Below are positions 6,326 through 15,891 of a DNA stretch of 18,616 nt, piece after piece. The notes under the pieces were generated by a model that was given only the letters and a program-made list of their open reading frames with translations, was not told the DNA's origin and made no database searches. The translations under genes were made by a program, and so were the position numbers. The stretch covers positions 1 to 18,616 of the forward strand of contig CAKUSI010000039.1 of assembly GCA_934678955.1 (NCBI GenBank). Direction: 5' to 3'. This DNA comes from an uncultured Austwickia sp. (GTDB lineage Bacteria > Actinomycetota > Actinomycetes > Actinomycetales > Dermatophilaceae). Positions within the stretch are counted from its first letter, which is position 1; every line of letters starts with the position of its first letter.

Positions 6326-6356
6326 AGTGCGGGCCGTCCGAAGGGTGGTCCGCACT
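6326..6356 (+). terminator. Second hairpin with a loop like that of the tRNA terminator
   Basis: AGTGCGGGCC pairs with GGTCCGCACT (10 bp including one G-U) around loop GTCCGAAGGGT. The loop matches 9 of 11 positions of the tRNA-Ala terminator loop although the stems are unrelated. It follows the tRNA-like repeats, as the first hairpin follows the tRNA. A perfect 8-bp palindrome CACATGTG lies just downstream (6358-6365). Confidence 0.65.
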
Positions 6357-6547
6357 TCACATGTGCGGGTGGAACGACGAGAACCTGGCTCGGTGGCTCG
6401 TCTCGACGGCGGGGACTCGCTTCGTCGATTCGGGCGGGGGCCGCTCGGCGTAGGCGCTGCTGTATGACGGTCCGGGCCGAGTTGGGTGGGTCAAGGTCGA
6501 GGAAGCGCGTCACGAGCGTCGTCAAGCGCTTCGGCCGCCGCCCGTGG
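6357..6547. other. Non-coding stretch, nothing recognised
   Basis: This is the upstream region of the small membrane protein gene. Frames through it on both strands are arginine-rich with no recognisable domain. It includes a G/C-rich segment and no clear RNA fold beyond the short CACATGTG palindrome at its start. Confidence 0.5.
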
Positions 6548-6553
6548 CACAGT
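6548..6553 (+). promoter_or_regulatory. Weak -10-like element for the small membrane protein gene
   Basis: CACAGT ends 6 nt before ATG 6560, matching the [T/C]ANNNT-plus-6 geometry seen at other gene starts in this window. It is a weak match by itself. Confidence 0.3.
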
Positions 6554-6559
6554 TGGACT

Positions 6560-6982
6560 ATGTCACCCCTCAGCCCCTCGCTCGACGACACTCCGCCGCC
6601 GCCGGATTCGTGGCCCGGGGCCGCGGGTCGACGTTCGATCGCCCCCGAGGTGCCGTCCTGGCCGGGCGCTCCGGTCAGTCGGGACGCGCCCGGGGGAGGG
6701 TGGCCCGGGGCGAATGGCGGCGAGGCGGGAGGCGAGGCGGGAGCCGGATGGCCCGCGACATCACCTGCCGGAACGCGCGACACGCGGCCAGGCAAGCGGG
6801 TCCCCGGGGGAGTGGCCGCGATCCTCTTCCCGGCGCTCGTGGGCGTCGTGCTCCTCCTGCTCCTCGGCCTGTGGGCGAGTTTGGACGAGGCCAACCGGAG
6901 CGCCCAGGTCGCCGTCCTGGCGCTCGTGGTGCTGGGCGCGCTCGGCGCCCTGATCGTCTCCGCCTGGAGGCACCGCGGCTAG
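6560..6982 (+). CDS. Small membrane protein of unknown function, Pro/Gly-rich N-terminus
   Basis: ATG 6560 opens a 140-residue protein. The first 85 residues are rich in Pro, Gly, Ala and Trp-Pro pairs (DTPPPPDSWPG, GGGWPGANGGEAGGEAGAGW), probably disordered. The C-terminal part has two hydrophobic helices (VAAILFPALVGVVLLLLLGL and VAVLALVVLGALGALIVSAW) separated by the short polar loop ASLDEANRSAQ, and ends in WRHRG. The predicted topology is an N-terminal cytosolic tail followed by a membrane hairpin. I do not recognise the family. The frame is open further upstream to 6215, but that part runs through the tRNA-like repeats and hairpin and is unlikely to be coding. There is no Shine-Dalgarno, and a weak -10-like hexamer lies 6 nt before the ATG. 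It is convergent with the mannosyltransferase gene. Confidence 0.6.
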   Translation: MSPLSPSLDDTPPPPDSWPGAAGRRSIAPEVPSWPGAPVSRDAPGGGWPGANGGEAGGEAGAGWPATSPAGTRDTRPGKRVPGGVAAILFPALVGVVLLLLLGLWASLDEANRSAQVAVLALVVLGALGALIVSAWRHRG

Positions 6983-6999
6983 AGACGGAATGCTCAGGG

Positions 7000-7022
7000 G
7001 GGCTCCACCACCGCCGGGGCCC
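7000..7022. terminator. Hairpin between convergent genes
   Basis: GGGCTCC (7000-7006) pairs with GGGGCCC (7016-7022), 7 bp including one G-U, around a 9-nt loop. It lies 17 nt past the small membrane protein stop and 3 nt past the mannosyltransferase stop, so it could end both transcripts. Confidence 0.4.
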
Positions 7023-7024
7023 GC

Positions 7025-8659
7025 TCAGATCCAGCTCGGGAACCACATCCGCCACTGCCAGTGGCTGTATGGGATCACCTGCGCGGTCAGCACCGGCCAC
7101 CAGAACACGAAGACGGACACGCACAAGAGCACGTACGCGCCGCTCACCGCGATGCCGAGACGTCGCCTCGAGGCAGGGGCATCGGCCGGCCCGACGATCA
7201 GCCCGAGCACGTACGTGACCCCCAGCACCAGCCAGGGCACGAACGCCACGGCGTAGAAGGTATAGATCGTGCGCTCCTGGTAGAGGAACCACGGGAGCCA
7301 GCCCGCCGCCAGCCCGGCCAGCACGGCGCCCGCCCGCCAATCGCGCCGCAGCGTCCAGCAGAAGAGCAGGATCGGGATCGCGAGCACGGCGCCCCACCAG
7401 AGCGGGATCGTGCCGATGTTCGTGATCGCCTTGCTGCACGAGTCGACGAGGCAGCCCTGCTCCCCGAGCTTGGGCCCCTCGTAATAGAAGCTCGTCGGCC
7501 TGCCCATCACGATCCAGGACCAGGGGTTGGCCATGTACTGATGGCTCGACGTCAACCCGACGTGGAAGGTCCACATCTGCTGGTGGTAGGTCAGGAGCGA
7601 GCGCAGCGCGTCGGGCAGCAGGCCGACCAGCCACGAATCCGGGGGGTGGGTGAGGGCCCAATCGCGGCCGTACCCCTGCGTCGAGCGGAACCACCCCGTC
7701 CACGACGCCAGGTACGTGACCAGGGCCGTGCCGACCACGATGAAGGCCGCGGGGATCGCGTCGAGGGCGAGGGTGCCGAGCCAGGGCCGCCGGATCCCGG
7801 CCGCGCGCCGGGCGCTCAGGTCCCAGCAGACCGTGAGCAGTCCGAACACCGCGAGGAACCAGAGGCCGGACCACTTCGTACCGACGCACAGTCCGAGGCT
7901 GACGCCGGCGACCCAGCGCCATGGGCGCGCCCCGAGCCACGGCCCGAGCCCGCCGCGACTTCCCCGAGCGCCAGGGTCCGCGGCGAGTCGGCGCGCCAGC
8001 CGCTCCCGGGCGTGGTCCCGGTCGATCAACAGCGCGCAGAAGGCCCCCAGCGCGAAGAACATCACGATGAGGTCGAGCAGCCCGGTCCTGGCGTGCACGA
8101 AGTGGTGGGCGTCGAAGGCGAGCAGCAGCGCGGCGCAGGTCGCCAGGTATGTCGACCCGAACAACCTCAGCGCCGCCCGGCCCACCATCAGGATCGACAG
8201 GGTGCCGAGGAGTGCCACGGAAAACCGCCAGCCGACAGGGTTCTCGATGCCGAAAAGCCATTCACCCGCCGCGATCACCCACTTGCCGACCGGCGGGTGG
8301 ACCACGAAGTCGGAGGTGCCCGTGAAGATCGCCGCGGGGTCGAACGTGCCGTCGTTCCAGGCCGCGTTGTCCTTGTTGAACGTCTCGTTGTTCCGCATCT
8401 CGACGCCGTAGAGCAGCATCGAGTAGCCCTGCTTCACGTAGTACGTTTCGTCGAAGATCAGCGTCGAGATCCGGCCCACGTCGAAGAACCGGAGGAACCC
8501 CCCGATGACGGCGGCGAGCAGCGGGCCGAGCCAGCCCAGGAGGCGGTCGTCGGGGCGGCTCCCGAGCAGGCGCCGACGCAGCAGTTCCTCCTGGGCCGCG
8601 GGCGCCTGACCGATCGACCGGGAGCGCTGTGCGGTGGGGGCGCTCGCCGAGGAGGTCAT
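7025..8659 (-). CDS. pmt: Dolichyl-phosphate-mannose--protein O-mannosyltransferase (GT39)
   Basis: The 544-residue polytopic membrane enzyme is predicted to transfer mannose from polyprenyl-phosphate-mannose to Ser/Thr of secreted proteins on the outer face of the membrane. The first-loop catalytic motif [11 protein letters not shown] (Asp70-Glu71) follows the first membrane helix, and [55 protein letters not shown] and the C-terminal [18 protein letters not shown] are typical of the actinobacterial PMT (Rv1002c-like) group. The frame is open to 9055, but the antisense overlap with rsmI argues against the longer form. ATG 8659 has a TACCAT hexamer 7 nt upstream and gives the family length. 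ATG 8668 would add three residues. It is divergent from rsmI, a widely kept actinobacterial pairing. Confidence 0.95.
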   Translation of the reverse strand: MTSSASAPTAQRSRSIGQAPAAQEELLRRRLLGSRPDDRLLGWLGPLLAAVIGGFLRFFDVGRISTLIFDETYYVKQGYSMLLYGVEMRNNETFNKDNAAWNDGTFDPAAIFTGTSDFVVHPPVGKWVIAAGEWLFGIENPVGWRFSVALLGTLSILMVGRAALRLFGSTYLATCAALLLAFDAHHFVHARTGLLDLIVMFFALGAFCALLIDRDHARERLARRLAADPGARGSRGGLGPWLGARPWRWVAGVSLGLCVGTKWSGLWFLAVFGLLTVCWDLSARRAAGIRRPWLGTLALDAIPAAFIVVGTALVTYLASWTGWFRSTQGYGRDWALTHPPDSWLVGLLPDALRSLLTYHQQMWTFHVGLTSSHQYMANPWSWIVMGRPTSFYYEGPKLGEQGCLVDSCSKAITNIGTIPLWWGAVLAIPILLFCWTLRRDWRAGAVLAGLAAGWLPWFLYQERTIYTFYAVAFVPWLVLGVTYVLGLIVGPADAPASRRRLGIAVSGAYVLLCVSVFVFWWPVLTAQVIPYSHWQWRMWFPSWI

Positions 8660-8666
8660 GCCGGTC

Positions 8667-8672
8667 ATGGTA
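8667..8672 (-). promoter_or_regulatory. Probable -10 element of the mannosyltransferase gene (leaderless)
   Basis: TACCAT on the minus strand fits TANNNT and ends 7 nt before ATG 8659. If the start were ATG 8668, this hexamer would overlap the start codon and could not be its -10. Confidence 0.45.
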
Positions 8673-8714
8673 CGCACGGCCGATGACGGCGCTCGGGCCG
8701 CGGCGGGCGCCTGG

Positions 8715-8720
8715 CAGGAT
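8715..8720 (+). promoter_or_regulatory. Probable -10 element of rsmI (leaderless)
   Basis: CAGGAT lies 6 nt before ATG 8727, and the intervening CGGTGC contains no ribosome-binding site. The two divergent -10 elements of pmt and rsmI are only 42 nt apart, so the promoters overlap. Confidence 0.5.
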
Positions 8721-8726
8721 CGGTGC

Positions 8727-9659
8727 ATGGCCGTACCGGAGGGACCCACCGCCCGCGAGAGCGAGGATGCCTCCGGGCGATCCGGCATGGGACTCCCCGA
8801 CCGGGACGAGCCCCTCCTGATCCTCGCCGCCACGCCGATCGGCGACGTCCGGGACGCCTCGCCGCGGTTGCTCGCCGAGATCGCGGCCGCCGACGTGATC
8901 GCGGCCGAGGACACGCGCCGCCTGCGCCGCCTGTGCGCGGCAGCGGGGATCCAGCCTCGCGCCCGCGTCGTGTCCCACCACGACCACAACGAGGCCGACC
9001 GGGTCCCGGAACTGCTCGACGCGCTGCGGTCCGGGCAGCGGGTCCTGGTTGTCACCGACGCCGGGATGCCGAGCGTGTCGGACCCCGGCTACCGGCTCGC
9101 GGCGGCTGCCATCGAGGCCGGCGTCCCGTTGACCTGCGTGCCCGGGCCCAGCGCGGTCCTGACGGCGCTCGCGCTGTCCGGTCTGCCGATGGACCGGTTC
9201 TGCTTCGAGGGATTCCTGCCGCGGCGCCCCGGGCAGCGGGAGAAGGCGCTGGCCGCGCTCGCGCAGGAGCGGCGCACGATGGTGTTCTTCGAGGCTCCCC
9301 ACCGGCTGCACCGCACGCTGGAGGCGATGGCCGTCGCCTTCGGGCCGGACCGGCGGGCGGCGGTGTGCCGGGAGCTCACCAAGACCTACGAAGAGGTGGT
9401 CCGCGGACCTCTCGACGCGTTGGTCGACTGGTCGGCCGGGGGCGTGCGCGGGGAGATCACACTGGTCGTCGAGGGCGCGGGCGAACCCGGAGCCGAGGAG
9501 TCCGCCGACGCCGCGGCCGAGGCGGTTGCGCGCGTGCGGGCGATGGTCGAGGACGGCGCCCGCCTCAAGGATGCCTGCCGGGACGTGGCGGCGACGTCCG
9601 GTATGGGGACGCGCGCGTTGTATGCGCAGGTGCTGGCCGCGCGCGACGAGCGGGGGTAG
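8727..9659 (+). CDS. rsmI: 16S rRNA (cytidine-1402 2'-O) methyltransferase RsmI
   Basis: The 310-residue protein of the SAM-dependent tetrapyrrole-methylase fold is predicted to 2'-O-methylate C1402 in the 16S rRNA decoding centre. Motifs in order: [114 protein letters not shown] and GEITLVVEG, all characteristic of RsmI. A C-terminal helical extension (about residues 250-310) includes [24 protein letters not shown] 8727 is preferred because a CAGGAT hexamer lies 6 nt upstream. ATG 8787 is an alternative closer to the conserved core and would drop 20 poorly conserved residues. It is divergent from pmt. Confidence 0.96.
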   Translation: MAVPEGPTARESEDASGRSGMGLPDRDEPLLILAATPIGDVRDASPRLLAEIAAADVIAAEDTRRLRRLCAAAGIQPRARVVSHHDHNEADRVPELLDALRSGQRVLVVTDAGMPSVSDPGYRLAAAAIEAGVPLTCVPGPSAVLTALALSGLPMDRFCFEGFLPRRPGQREKALAALAQERRTMVFFEAPHRLHRTLEAMAVAFGPDRRAAVCRELTKTYEEVVRGPLDALVDWSAGGVRGEITLVVEGAGEPGAEESADAAAEAVARVRAMVEDGARLKDACRDVAATSGMGTRALYAQVLAARDERG

Positions 9660-9771
9660 CCGGCGTTGGCCTCGCTCGGGCGGGCTCCCACGACGCTGCG
9701 AGCGGACGTGACCTAGCTCCCGTTTTGCATCGGCTCTTCGCCAGTCGCCCGTGTGAGCAGGTAATCCGGCC

Positions 9772-9777
9772 TAGGAT
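9772..9777 (+). promoter_or_regulatory. Probable -10 element upstream of the sdh operon
   Basis: TAGGAT is a good TANNNT match. Transcription from about 9784 would give a leader of roughly 220 nt before sdhC and would include the strong Shine-Dalgarno at 9799. No -35 is evident. Confidence 0.45.
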
Positions 9778-9810
9778 GCCAGGCGTATCCGCCAGCGGAA
9801 GGAGGTCGAC

Positions 9811-9879
9811 GTGGACCTTTCACCAGGCTGGGACGTCACCGCCCGCGCGGTGGACGCCTCTCCGGCCGACACCGGGTGA
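9811..9879 (+). CDS. Putative 22-codon leader ORF upstream of sdhC
   Basis: AAGGAGGT (9799-9806), a full-length anti-16S match, lies 4 nt before GTG 9811, which opens VDLSPGWDVTARAVDASPADTG and ends with TGA at 9877-9879. It is the best ribosome-binding site in the window, yet sdhC itself lacks one. A second GTG (9876) overlaps the stop as GTGA and opens a longer frame that runs on over sdhC in another phase. That extension looks like a shadow. The peptide has no recognised domain or run of one amino acid. It could be a regulatory leader, a small protein or a chance site. Confidence 0.4.
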   Translation: MDLSPGWDVTARAVDASPADTG

Positions 9880-9993
9880 GTTCTGTGGCGAGCGCCGACG
9901 CACCCCGGTCGACGCAGACGCCGACGCTGGCGTGCCGATGTCCATTTGGTCACGGCGGGCCGCTAGAGACCCTGTCCCATATCGAGATCAAGG

Positions 9994-9999
9994 CAGACT
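9994..9999 (+). promoter_or_regulatory. Possible -10 element directly before sdhC
   Basis: CAGACT ends 6 nt before GTG 10006, the same geometry as at rsmI and the SIMPL gene. It would give a leaderless sdhC mRNA in addition to, or instead of, the longer transcript from 9772. Confidence 0.35.
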
Positions 10000-10005
10000 G
10001 CGCTC

Positions 10006-10737
10006 GTGGCTACTTCGACTCAGACACCCCCGCGGAGTCAGACTCCCTCATCCATCGGGATGAAAATCCTCATGGCGGTAACGGGTCTGTACTTCATTCT
10101 CTTCGTGCTGTTCCACATGTACGGCAACCTGAAGATGTTCGCCGGTCAGGCGGCCTTCGACGACTACGCCCACCACCTGCGGACAATGTTCGAGCCGATC
10201 CTCCCGTACGAGGGTTTCCTCTGGCTCTTCCGGCTGTCGCTCATTATCGCGGTCGGGCTTCACATCTATTCCGCCTTCACGCTGTGGGCGCGTGCCAGCT
10301 CCGCGCGTGGCGTGAAGTACTCCGCGAAGTCCACCGTGCAGCGATCCCTGTCGAGCAAGTGGATGCGCTGGGGCGGCCTGGCCCTACTGTTCTTCATCGT
10401 CTGGCACCTGATCCACTTCACGATCGGCAAGGTGAACGTCAACAGCGGCGTCACCCAGCGAGAGCTCGACGTCGACGGGGTCTTCAGCCCGTTCAACCTG
10501 GCGGTCGCCGCCTTCCAGGTCCCTTGGATGACGGTCATCTACCTGATCGCGATGGTCTTCCTGGGGCTGCACCTGCACCACGGCACCTGGAGCGCCTTCC
10601 AGACGCTCGGCTGGACCAACACGGCCAAGTCCCGTGCGGTCGCCAAGACCGCCGGCCTCGTCGTGGCCCTGGTCGTGGCCGTCGGCTTCTCGCTGACGCC
10701 CATCGCCGTGATGCTCGGCATGATCACGATTCCTTGA
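10006..10737 (+). CDS. sdhC: Succinate dehydrogenase cytochrome b subunit
   Basis: The 243-residue, five-helix membrane anchor is of the SdhC/FrdC cytochrome b558 type, which binds haems and passes electrons from SdhB to menaquinone. Helices lie near residues 20-38, 73-94, 122-140, 170-188 and 214-236. Histidines placed in or next to them (His37, His86, His134, His137 and His189/191/192 in the LHLHHGTW stretch) are candidate axial haem ligands. The single-subunit anchor and the order sdhC-sdhA-sdhB match the diheme enzymes of Gram-positive bacteria. GTG 10006 is used because the next in-frame starts (ATG 10060 and later) would trim into the first helix. There is no Shine-Dalgarno. sdhA follows after 26 nt. 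Confidence 0.95.
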   Translation: MATSTQTPPRSQTPSSIGMKILMAVTGLYFILFVLFHMYGNLKMFAGQAAFDDYAHHLRTMFEPILPYEGFLWLFRLSLIIAVGLHIYSAFTLWARASSARGVKYSAKSTVQRSLSSKWMRWGGLALLFFIVWHLIHFTIGKVNVNSGVTQRELDVDGVFSPFNLAVAAFQVPWMTVIYLIAMVFLGLHLHHGTWSAFQTLGWTNTAKSRAVAKTAGLVVALVVAVGFSLTPIAVMLGMITIP

Positions 10738-10763
10738 CCACCAAGTAAGGGCTGATTTCACTC

Positions 10764-12776
<2,013 letters not shown>

Positions 12777-12852
12777 TCACCCCACACGGTTCAACGTCCA
12801 TCTCTCCCGCGCGCGGCGTGGGACTCAACTCCGAGACTGCGTGGGGGTACTG

Positions 12853-13590
12853 ATGAAGATCACTCTCAAGGTCTGGCGGCAGGCCGGCCCGGACGCCCCG
12901 GGCAAGCTGCACACCTACCAGCTGGACGAGGTCTCTCCCGACGAGTCGTTCCTCGAGATGCTCGACATGCTCAACGAGAATCTCAACAACCGCGGCGAGG
13001 AGCCGATCGCCTTCGACAGCGACTGCCGCGAGGGCATCTGCGGCACCTGCGGCGTGGTCATCAACGGCCGCCCGCACGGCAAGCGCGGGGTCACCACGTG
13101 CCAGCTGCACATGCGCAACTTCCGCGACGGCGACGAGATCACGGTCGAGCCGTGGCGGGCCACCGCGTTCCCGGTGCTGCGGGACCTGGTCGTGGACCGC
13201 GGCGCGTTCGACCGGATCATCCAGGCGGGCGGCTTCATCTCGGCGAACACCGGGTCGGCGCCGGAGGCGCACGCGGTGCCGGTGGAGAAGAAGAAGGCCG
13301 ACCGTGCGTTCGAGGCGGCGGCCTGCATCGGCTGCGGCGCGTGCGTCGCGGCGTGCCCCAACGCCTCGGCGATGCTGTTCGTCGGCGCCAAGGTCACCCA
13401 CCTCGGCCTGCTCCCGCAAGGGCAGCCGGAGCGGTGGACCCGCGTCAAGGCGATGGTCAGCCGGCATGATGCGGAGGGCTTCGGCGGTTGCACCAACATC
13501 AGTGCCTGCAGTGATGCCTGTCCGAAGGAGATCCCGCAGGACGTCATCTCCACGCTGAACGCCGACAGGCGCAACTCCACCTTCCACTGA
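12853..13590 (+). CDS. sdhB: Succinate dehydrogenase iron-sulfur subunit
   Basis: The 245-residue subunit carries electrons from FAD to the haems. All three cluster motifs are intact: [2Fe-2S] [11 protein letters not shown] with Cys58, Cys63, Cys66 and Cys83 (TTCQLH); [4Fe-4S] [12 protein letters not shown] (Cys158/161/164) with Cys168; and [3Fe-4S] [16 protein letters not shown] (Cys213/219/223). ATG 12853 is chosen because a GGGGG run lies 5 nt upstream. GTG 12841 is possible and would add MGVL. It is the last gene of the operon, followed after 14 nt by a perfect hairpin. The 62-76 nt between sdhA and sdhB hold no ORF or clear structure. Confidence 0.97.
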   Translation: MKITLKVWRQAGPDAPGKLHTYQLDEVSPDESFLEMLDMLNENLNNRGEEPIAFDSDCREGICGTCGVVINGRPHGKRGVTTCQLHMRNFRDGDEITVEPWRATAFPVLRDLVVDRGAFDRIIQAGGFISANTGSAPEAHAVPVEKKKADRAFEAAACIGCGACVAACPNASAMLFVGAKVTHLGLLPQGQPERWTRVKAMVSRHDAEGFGGCTNISACSDACPKEIPQDVISTLNADRRNSTFH

Positions 13591-13604
13591 CGTCGCGCGA
13601 TCCA

Positions 13605-13643
13605 CGGCTCACGCCCGCACCGGTCCGGTGCGGGCGTGAGCCG
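13605..13643 (+). terminator. sdh operon terminator
   Basis: CGGCTCACGCCCGCACCG (13605-13622) and its exact reverse complement (13626-13643) form an 18-bp stem with a 3-nt GTC loop, 14 nt after the sdhB stop. It is followed by TCGCCGC with no U-tract. Confidence 0.85.
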
Positions 13644-13700
13644 TCGCCGCGGGTGTACCGGAAAGGGCCTGCGGTCGGCCTGCCGCGTTGGGGCGGGCGG

Positions 13701-13718
13701 CTGCGGCTCGGGCCGCAG
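13701..13718 (-). terminator. Hairpin downstream of the response regulator
   Basis: CTGCGGC pairs with GCCGCAG around a 4-nt loop, 23 nt past the response regulator stop on the minus strand. With the sdh terminator it separates two convergent operons. Confidence 0.5.
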
Positions 13719-13741
13719 TGGAATCCGGCCGGAGCGGGGAG

Positions 13742-14527
13742 TCAGCAGCCGCCGGCGTCGTGGACGACCAGCGCGATCTGCACGCGGTTCTCGGCGTAGA
13801 GCTTCGCCAGGAGCCGGGACACGTGGGTCTTGACGGTGGGCAGGCCCATCCCCAGGTCCTGCGCGATCTCGGCGTTCGACAGACCGCGCCCGATCGCGAC
13901 CGCCACCTCCCGTTCCCGGTCGGTGAGCGTGGCGAGCAGCTCGCGGGCGCGGCGCTCGCGCCCGCCGCGCGCGTCGGAGCCCCCGGCGGCGACGTGCGCC
14001 ATCAACTGGGCGGTCACGCTGGGGGAGAGCATCGGCTCCCCGCTGGCGACCGCGCGCACGGCACCCACCAGGCGCTCCGGCGGGGTGTCCTTCAGAAGGA
14101 ACCCGCTCGCGCCCGAGCGCAACGCCTCGACCACCAGCTCGTCGGCGTCGAAGGTCGTCAGCACGAGGATCTTGGCCGCGCGCAGGGCGCCCGAGGCCGC
14201 CTGCTTCTGAAGGATCGTTCGTGTCGCGGCCAGGCCGTCTCGGTGCGGCATCCGGATGTCCATCAGCACCACGTCCGGCCGGTGCGCCGCGACCGCGCGT
14301 TCGGCCTCGTGCCCGTCGGCGGCCTCGGCGAGGACGGTGATGTCGCCGGCGCCTCCCAGGATCAGCTTGAGCCCGGTCCGGACGAGCGGATCGTCGTCCA
14401 CGATGACCAGGCCGATGGCTGCCGGTCGGGTGTCCGCCCGTTCGGTGTCCATCCGTTCGGGGTCCTCCTGTCCGGTGTCTGCCTGTCCGGTGTGTGCTGG
14501 GCCACTGCCGGAATCGGTGTCAGCCAC
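13742..14527 (-). CDS. NarL/LuxR-type response regulator
   Basis: The 261-residue DNA-binding regulator has a receiver domain at about residues 38-160, with acidic pocket VIVDDDP (Asp44-46), phospho-acceptor Asp90 in LMDIRMP, TTF (124-126) and conserved Lys146 in FLLKDTPP. A LuxR-type helix-turn-helix lies at about 200-250 (LTDREREVAVAIGRGLSNAE through TVKTHVSRLLAKL). The first 37 residues are an atypical Asp/Thr/Gln-rich tail encoded by five 15-bp tandem units. GTG 14527 overlaps the kinase stop by 8 nt and has a strong GGGGAGGG 5 nt upstream, so the tail is probably translated. ATG 14452 inside the array is an alternative. It is expected to be phosphorylated by the adjacent kinase and to control the divergent ABC exporter (inference). 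Confidence 0.95.
   Translation of the reverse strand: MADTDSGSGPAHTGQADTGQEDPERMDTERADTRPAAIGLVIVDDDPLVRTGLKLILGGAGDITVLAEAADGHEAERAVAAHRPDVVLMDIRMPHRDGLAATRTILQKQAASGALRAAKILVLTTFDADELVVEALRSGASGFLLKDTPPERLVGAVRAVASGEPMLSPSVTAQLMAHVAAGGSDARGGRERRARELLATLTDREREVAVAIGRGLSNAEIAQDLGMGLPTVKTHVSRLLAKLYAENRVQIALVVHDAGGC
14423..14497 (-). repeat. 15-bp tandem array, 5 units, in the response regulator N-terminus
   Basis: Read on the minus strand, consecutive units encode AHTGQ, ADTGQ, EDPER, MDTER and ADTRP. The first two units (14468-14482 and 14483-14497) match at 14 of 15 positions and the others are more diverged. All keep the reading frame. Confidence 0.8.
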
Positions 14528-15767
14528 GTCTGCCCTCCCCGGCCCACGGGAGCCACGCGTCCACGACGAAACACCCCTCCTCGGGCCCGTACGCCAGCCG
14601 CCCCCCGCTGAGCTGTGCGCGCTCGCGGATCCCGATCAGCCCCAGCCCCGCCCCAGGCACGGGGTGCGGGGCCGGCGAGGTCGGCAGCCCGCTGGCCACC
14701 CGCAGCGTGAGCCCTGCGGCCGGATCCCCCCGGACGGTGACGTTCACCGAGTGCCCTGCGGCGTGCTTGCGCGTGTTGGTGAGCGCCTCGGTGAGGATGC
14801 GGTAGGCGTTGCGGGAGACGGTGGGCGTCAGGGCGGCGACGTCTGCGTCCACCGTGAGGTGGATGCGTGAGCCGGCGCGGCGCTCCTGCTCCACCAAGGC
14901 GTCGAGCGCGGTCAGGCTGGGCTGCGGCGGCTCGGCGGCCGTGGCGTCGAGGGCCTCCGGGGCGTCCGAGCGCAGCACCCCCAGCACCTCGCGTAGCTCG
15001 CCCAGCGCCTGGTGGGCGTTGTCGCGGATCACCTCGGCGGCCTGACGGGTCTCCTCAGGGGTCAGATCCTGGCGGTAGGCAAGGGCCCCCGCGTGCATGG
15101 CGACCAGGGAGATACGGTGCGCCAGCACGTCATGCATCTCGCGGGCGATCCGGGCCCGTTCGCCGCTGCGGGCTGCGAGGACCCGCCCGGCCTGCTCCCG
15201 CTCGGCGGTCTCGGCCCGCTCGCGCAGGGACACCACCAGGTCCCGGCGGGCGCCGATGTAGAGGCCGATCGCGACCGACGTCACGTAGAGGGCCACCGAC
15301 AGGGCCAGGACCACCGTCCACGGCAGTCGCAAGGCTTCCGGTGTGATGAGGGATTCGTACGTCACGCCCGCGGCAACCGCCGGGACCGCGGCGACCAGCA
15401 GCGGCGGGATCCGGCGGTGGGTGGCCAGCGAGATGATCGCGACGGCCGAGGCCGGTATCGCGCCGGCCGACGCGACCGTGAGCAGCGACGTGACGACGGC
15501 CGTCGGCAGGGGGAACCGGCGTCGCGCCGGCAGGCAGAGCAAGGCGACGATGCCGAGCAAGAGGTCGACGGCGACCCGTTGGTCGGAGGGTTGGACGTCG
15601 GTGGCCGTCGAGTCGCCGATCACGACGCCGGTGAAGACCACTCCGGTGAGGGCGACAGCGCCGAACCGCCACAGCTCGCCCCACCACGTCTTCGGCAGCG
15701 GTCGGGGGTCGCGCAGCAGCAGGGTCGCGGGGCTGAGCGGCCCGATCCGCGCGGCAGCGACATTCAC
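14520..15767 (-). CDS. Sensor histidine kinase, HisKA_3 (NarL-type) family
   Basis: The 415-residue membrane sensor has hydrophobic segments near residues 34-50, 67-80, 88-115, 122-136 and 150-172 that form a sensor with almost no extracellular loop, as in kinases that sense the membrane or an attached transporter. A dimerisation helix carries ERARIAREMHDVLAHRISL (phospho-acceptor His212). The ATPase domain has the N-box YRILTEALTNTRKHA (322-336) and G-box PGAGLGLIGIRER. The usual D-box Asp is replaced (RVASGLPTS), a change also common in this subfamily. GTG 15767 is chosen because TAGGCT lies 7 nt upstream with no Shine-Dalgarno. The gene overlaps the response regulator and is divergent from the ABC exporter. 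Confidence 0.94.
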   Translation of the reverse strand: MNVAAARIGPLSPATLLLRDPRPLPKTWWGELWRFGAVALTGVVFTGVVIGDSTATDVQPSDQRVAVDLLLGIVALLCLPARRRFPLPTAVVTSLLTVASAGAIPASAVAIISLATHRRIPPLLVAAVPAVAAGVTYESLITPEALRLPWTVVLALSVALYVTSVAIGLYIGARRDLVVSLRERAETAEREQAGRVLAARSGERARIAREMHDVLAHRISLVAMHAGALAYRQDLTPEETRQAAEVIRDNAHQALGELREVLGVLRSDAPEALDATAAEPPQPSLTALDALVEQERRAGSRIHLTVDADVAALTPTVSRNAYRILTEALTNTRKHAAGHSVNVTVRGDPAAGLTLRVASGLPTSPAPHPVPGAGLGLIGIRERAQLSGGRLAYGPEEGCFVVDAWLPWAGEGRRG

Positions 15768-15774
15768 GTCGGAC

Positions 15775-15780
15775 AGCCTA
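15775..15780 (-). promoter_or_regulatory. Probable -10 element of the kinase/regulator operon (leaderless)
   Basis: TAGGCT on the minus strand fits TANNNT and ends 7 nt before GTG 15767. No clear -35 is seen, consistent with activator dependence. Confidence 0.5.
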
Positions 15781-15807
15781 GGACGCTCCTGCGATGCAGT
15801 CCGTCAG

Positions 15808-15844
15808 CCTTTCGTCGTCCACGGGTCCGCCGAAAGGAGGACCC
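15808..15844. promoter_or_regulatory. Interleaved inverted repeats between the kinase and exporter promoters
   Basis: CCTTTCG (15808-15814) and CGAAAGG (15831-15837) form an exact 7-bp inverted repeat with a 16-nt spacer. GGGTCC (15823-15828) and GGACCC (15839-15844) form an overlapping 6-bp one with a 10-nt spacer. They lie upstream of both predicted -10 elements and are candidate binding sites for the response regulator. Confidence 0.4.
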
Positions 15845-15885
15845 GAACCACCCGGGGGGCCGATGTGCGCCGCGGTCGGGCGCGC

Positions 15886-15891
15886 TGAAGT
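15886..15891 (+). promoter_or_regulatory. Weak -10-like element of the ABC exporter operon
   Basis: TGAAGT ends 6 nt before ATG 15898. It deviates from TANNNT at the second position, so the promoter may need an activator. Confidence 0.3.

Larger units (their letters stand above)
9660..10005 (+). other. sdh upstream region
   Basis: This 346-nt interval separates rsmI from sdhC. It holds a TAGGAT hexamer (9772-9777), a near-perfect Shine-Dalgarno (9799-9806) with a 22-codon frame, a 5-bp hairpin ACGCC/GGCGT (9918-9933), and CAGACT 6 nt before the sdhC GTG. A weak 6-bp inverted repeat CGCTCG...CGAGCG (9673-9704) after rsmI is the only terminator candidate. I see no recognisable riboswitch or CRP-like site. 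Confidence 0.5.

Noticed and set aside
5976..6355. Open frames over the tRNA-Ala on both strands (minus-strand VELRGLEPLTPSLRTR..., plus-strand AVAQLVAHLVRNEG...)
   Set aside because: These are translations of the tRNA and its sense/antisense strand, a well-known source of spurious proteins. The tRNA cloverleaf explains the sequence.
7061..8686. 541-codon plus-strand frame opposite the mannosyltransferase
   Set aside because: It is low-complexity Arg/Glu/Pro/His sequence with no membrane helices or motifs, fully explained as antisense to pmt.
8727..9055. N-terminal extension of the mannosyltransferase to 9055
   Set aside because: It would lie wholly antisense to rsmI and is Arg/Ser/Ala low complexity. 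ATG 8659 gives the normal length and has a promoter-like hexamer.
9876..10748. 290-codon frame starting at the GTGA after the sdh leader ORF and overlapping sdhC
   Set aside because: It runs across sdhC in another phase with Arg/Pro-rich shadow composition. Only its first 40 codons lie outside sdhC and they show no domain.
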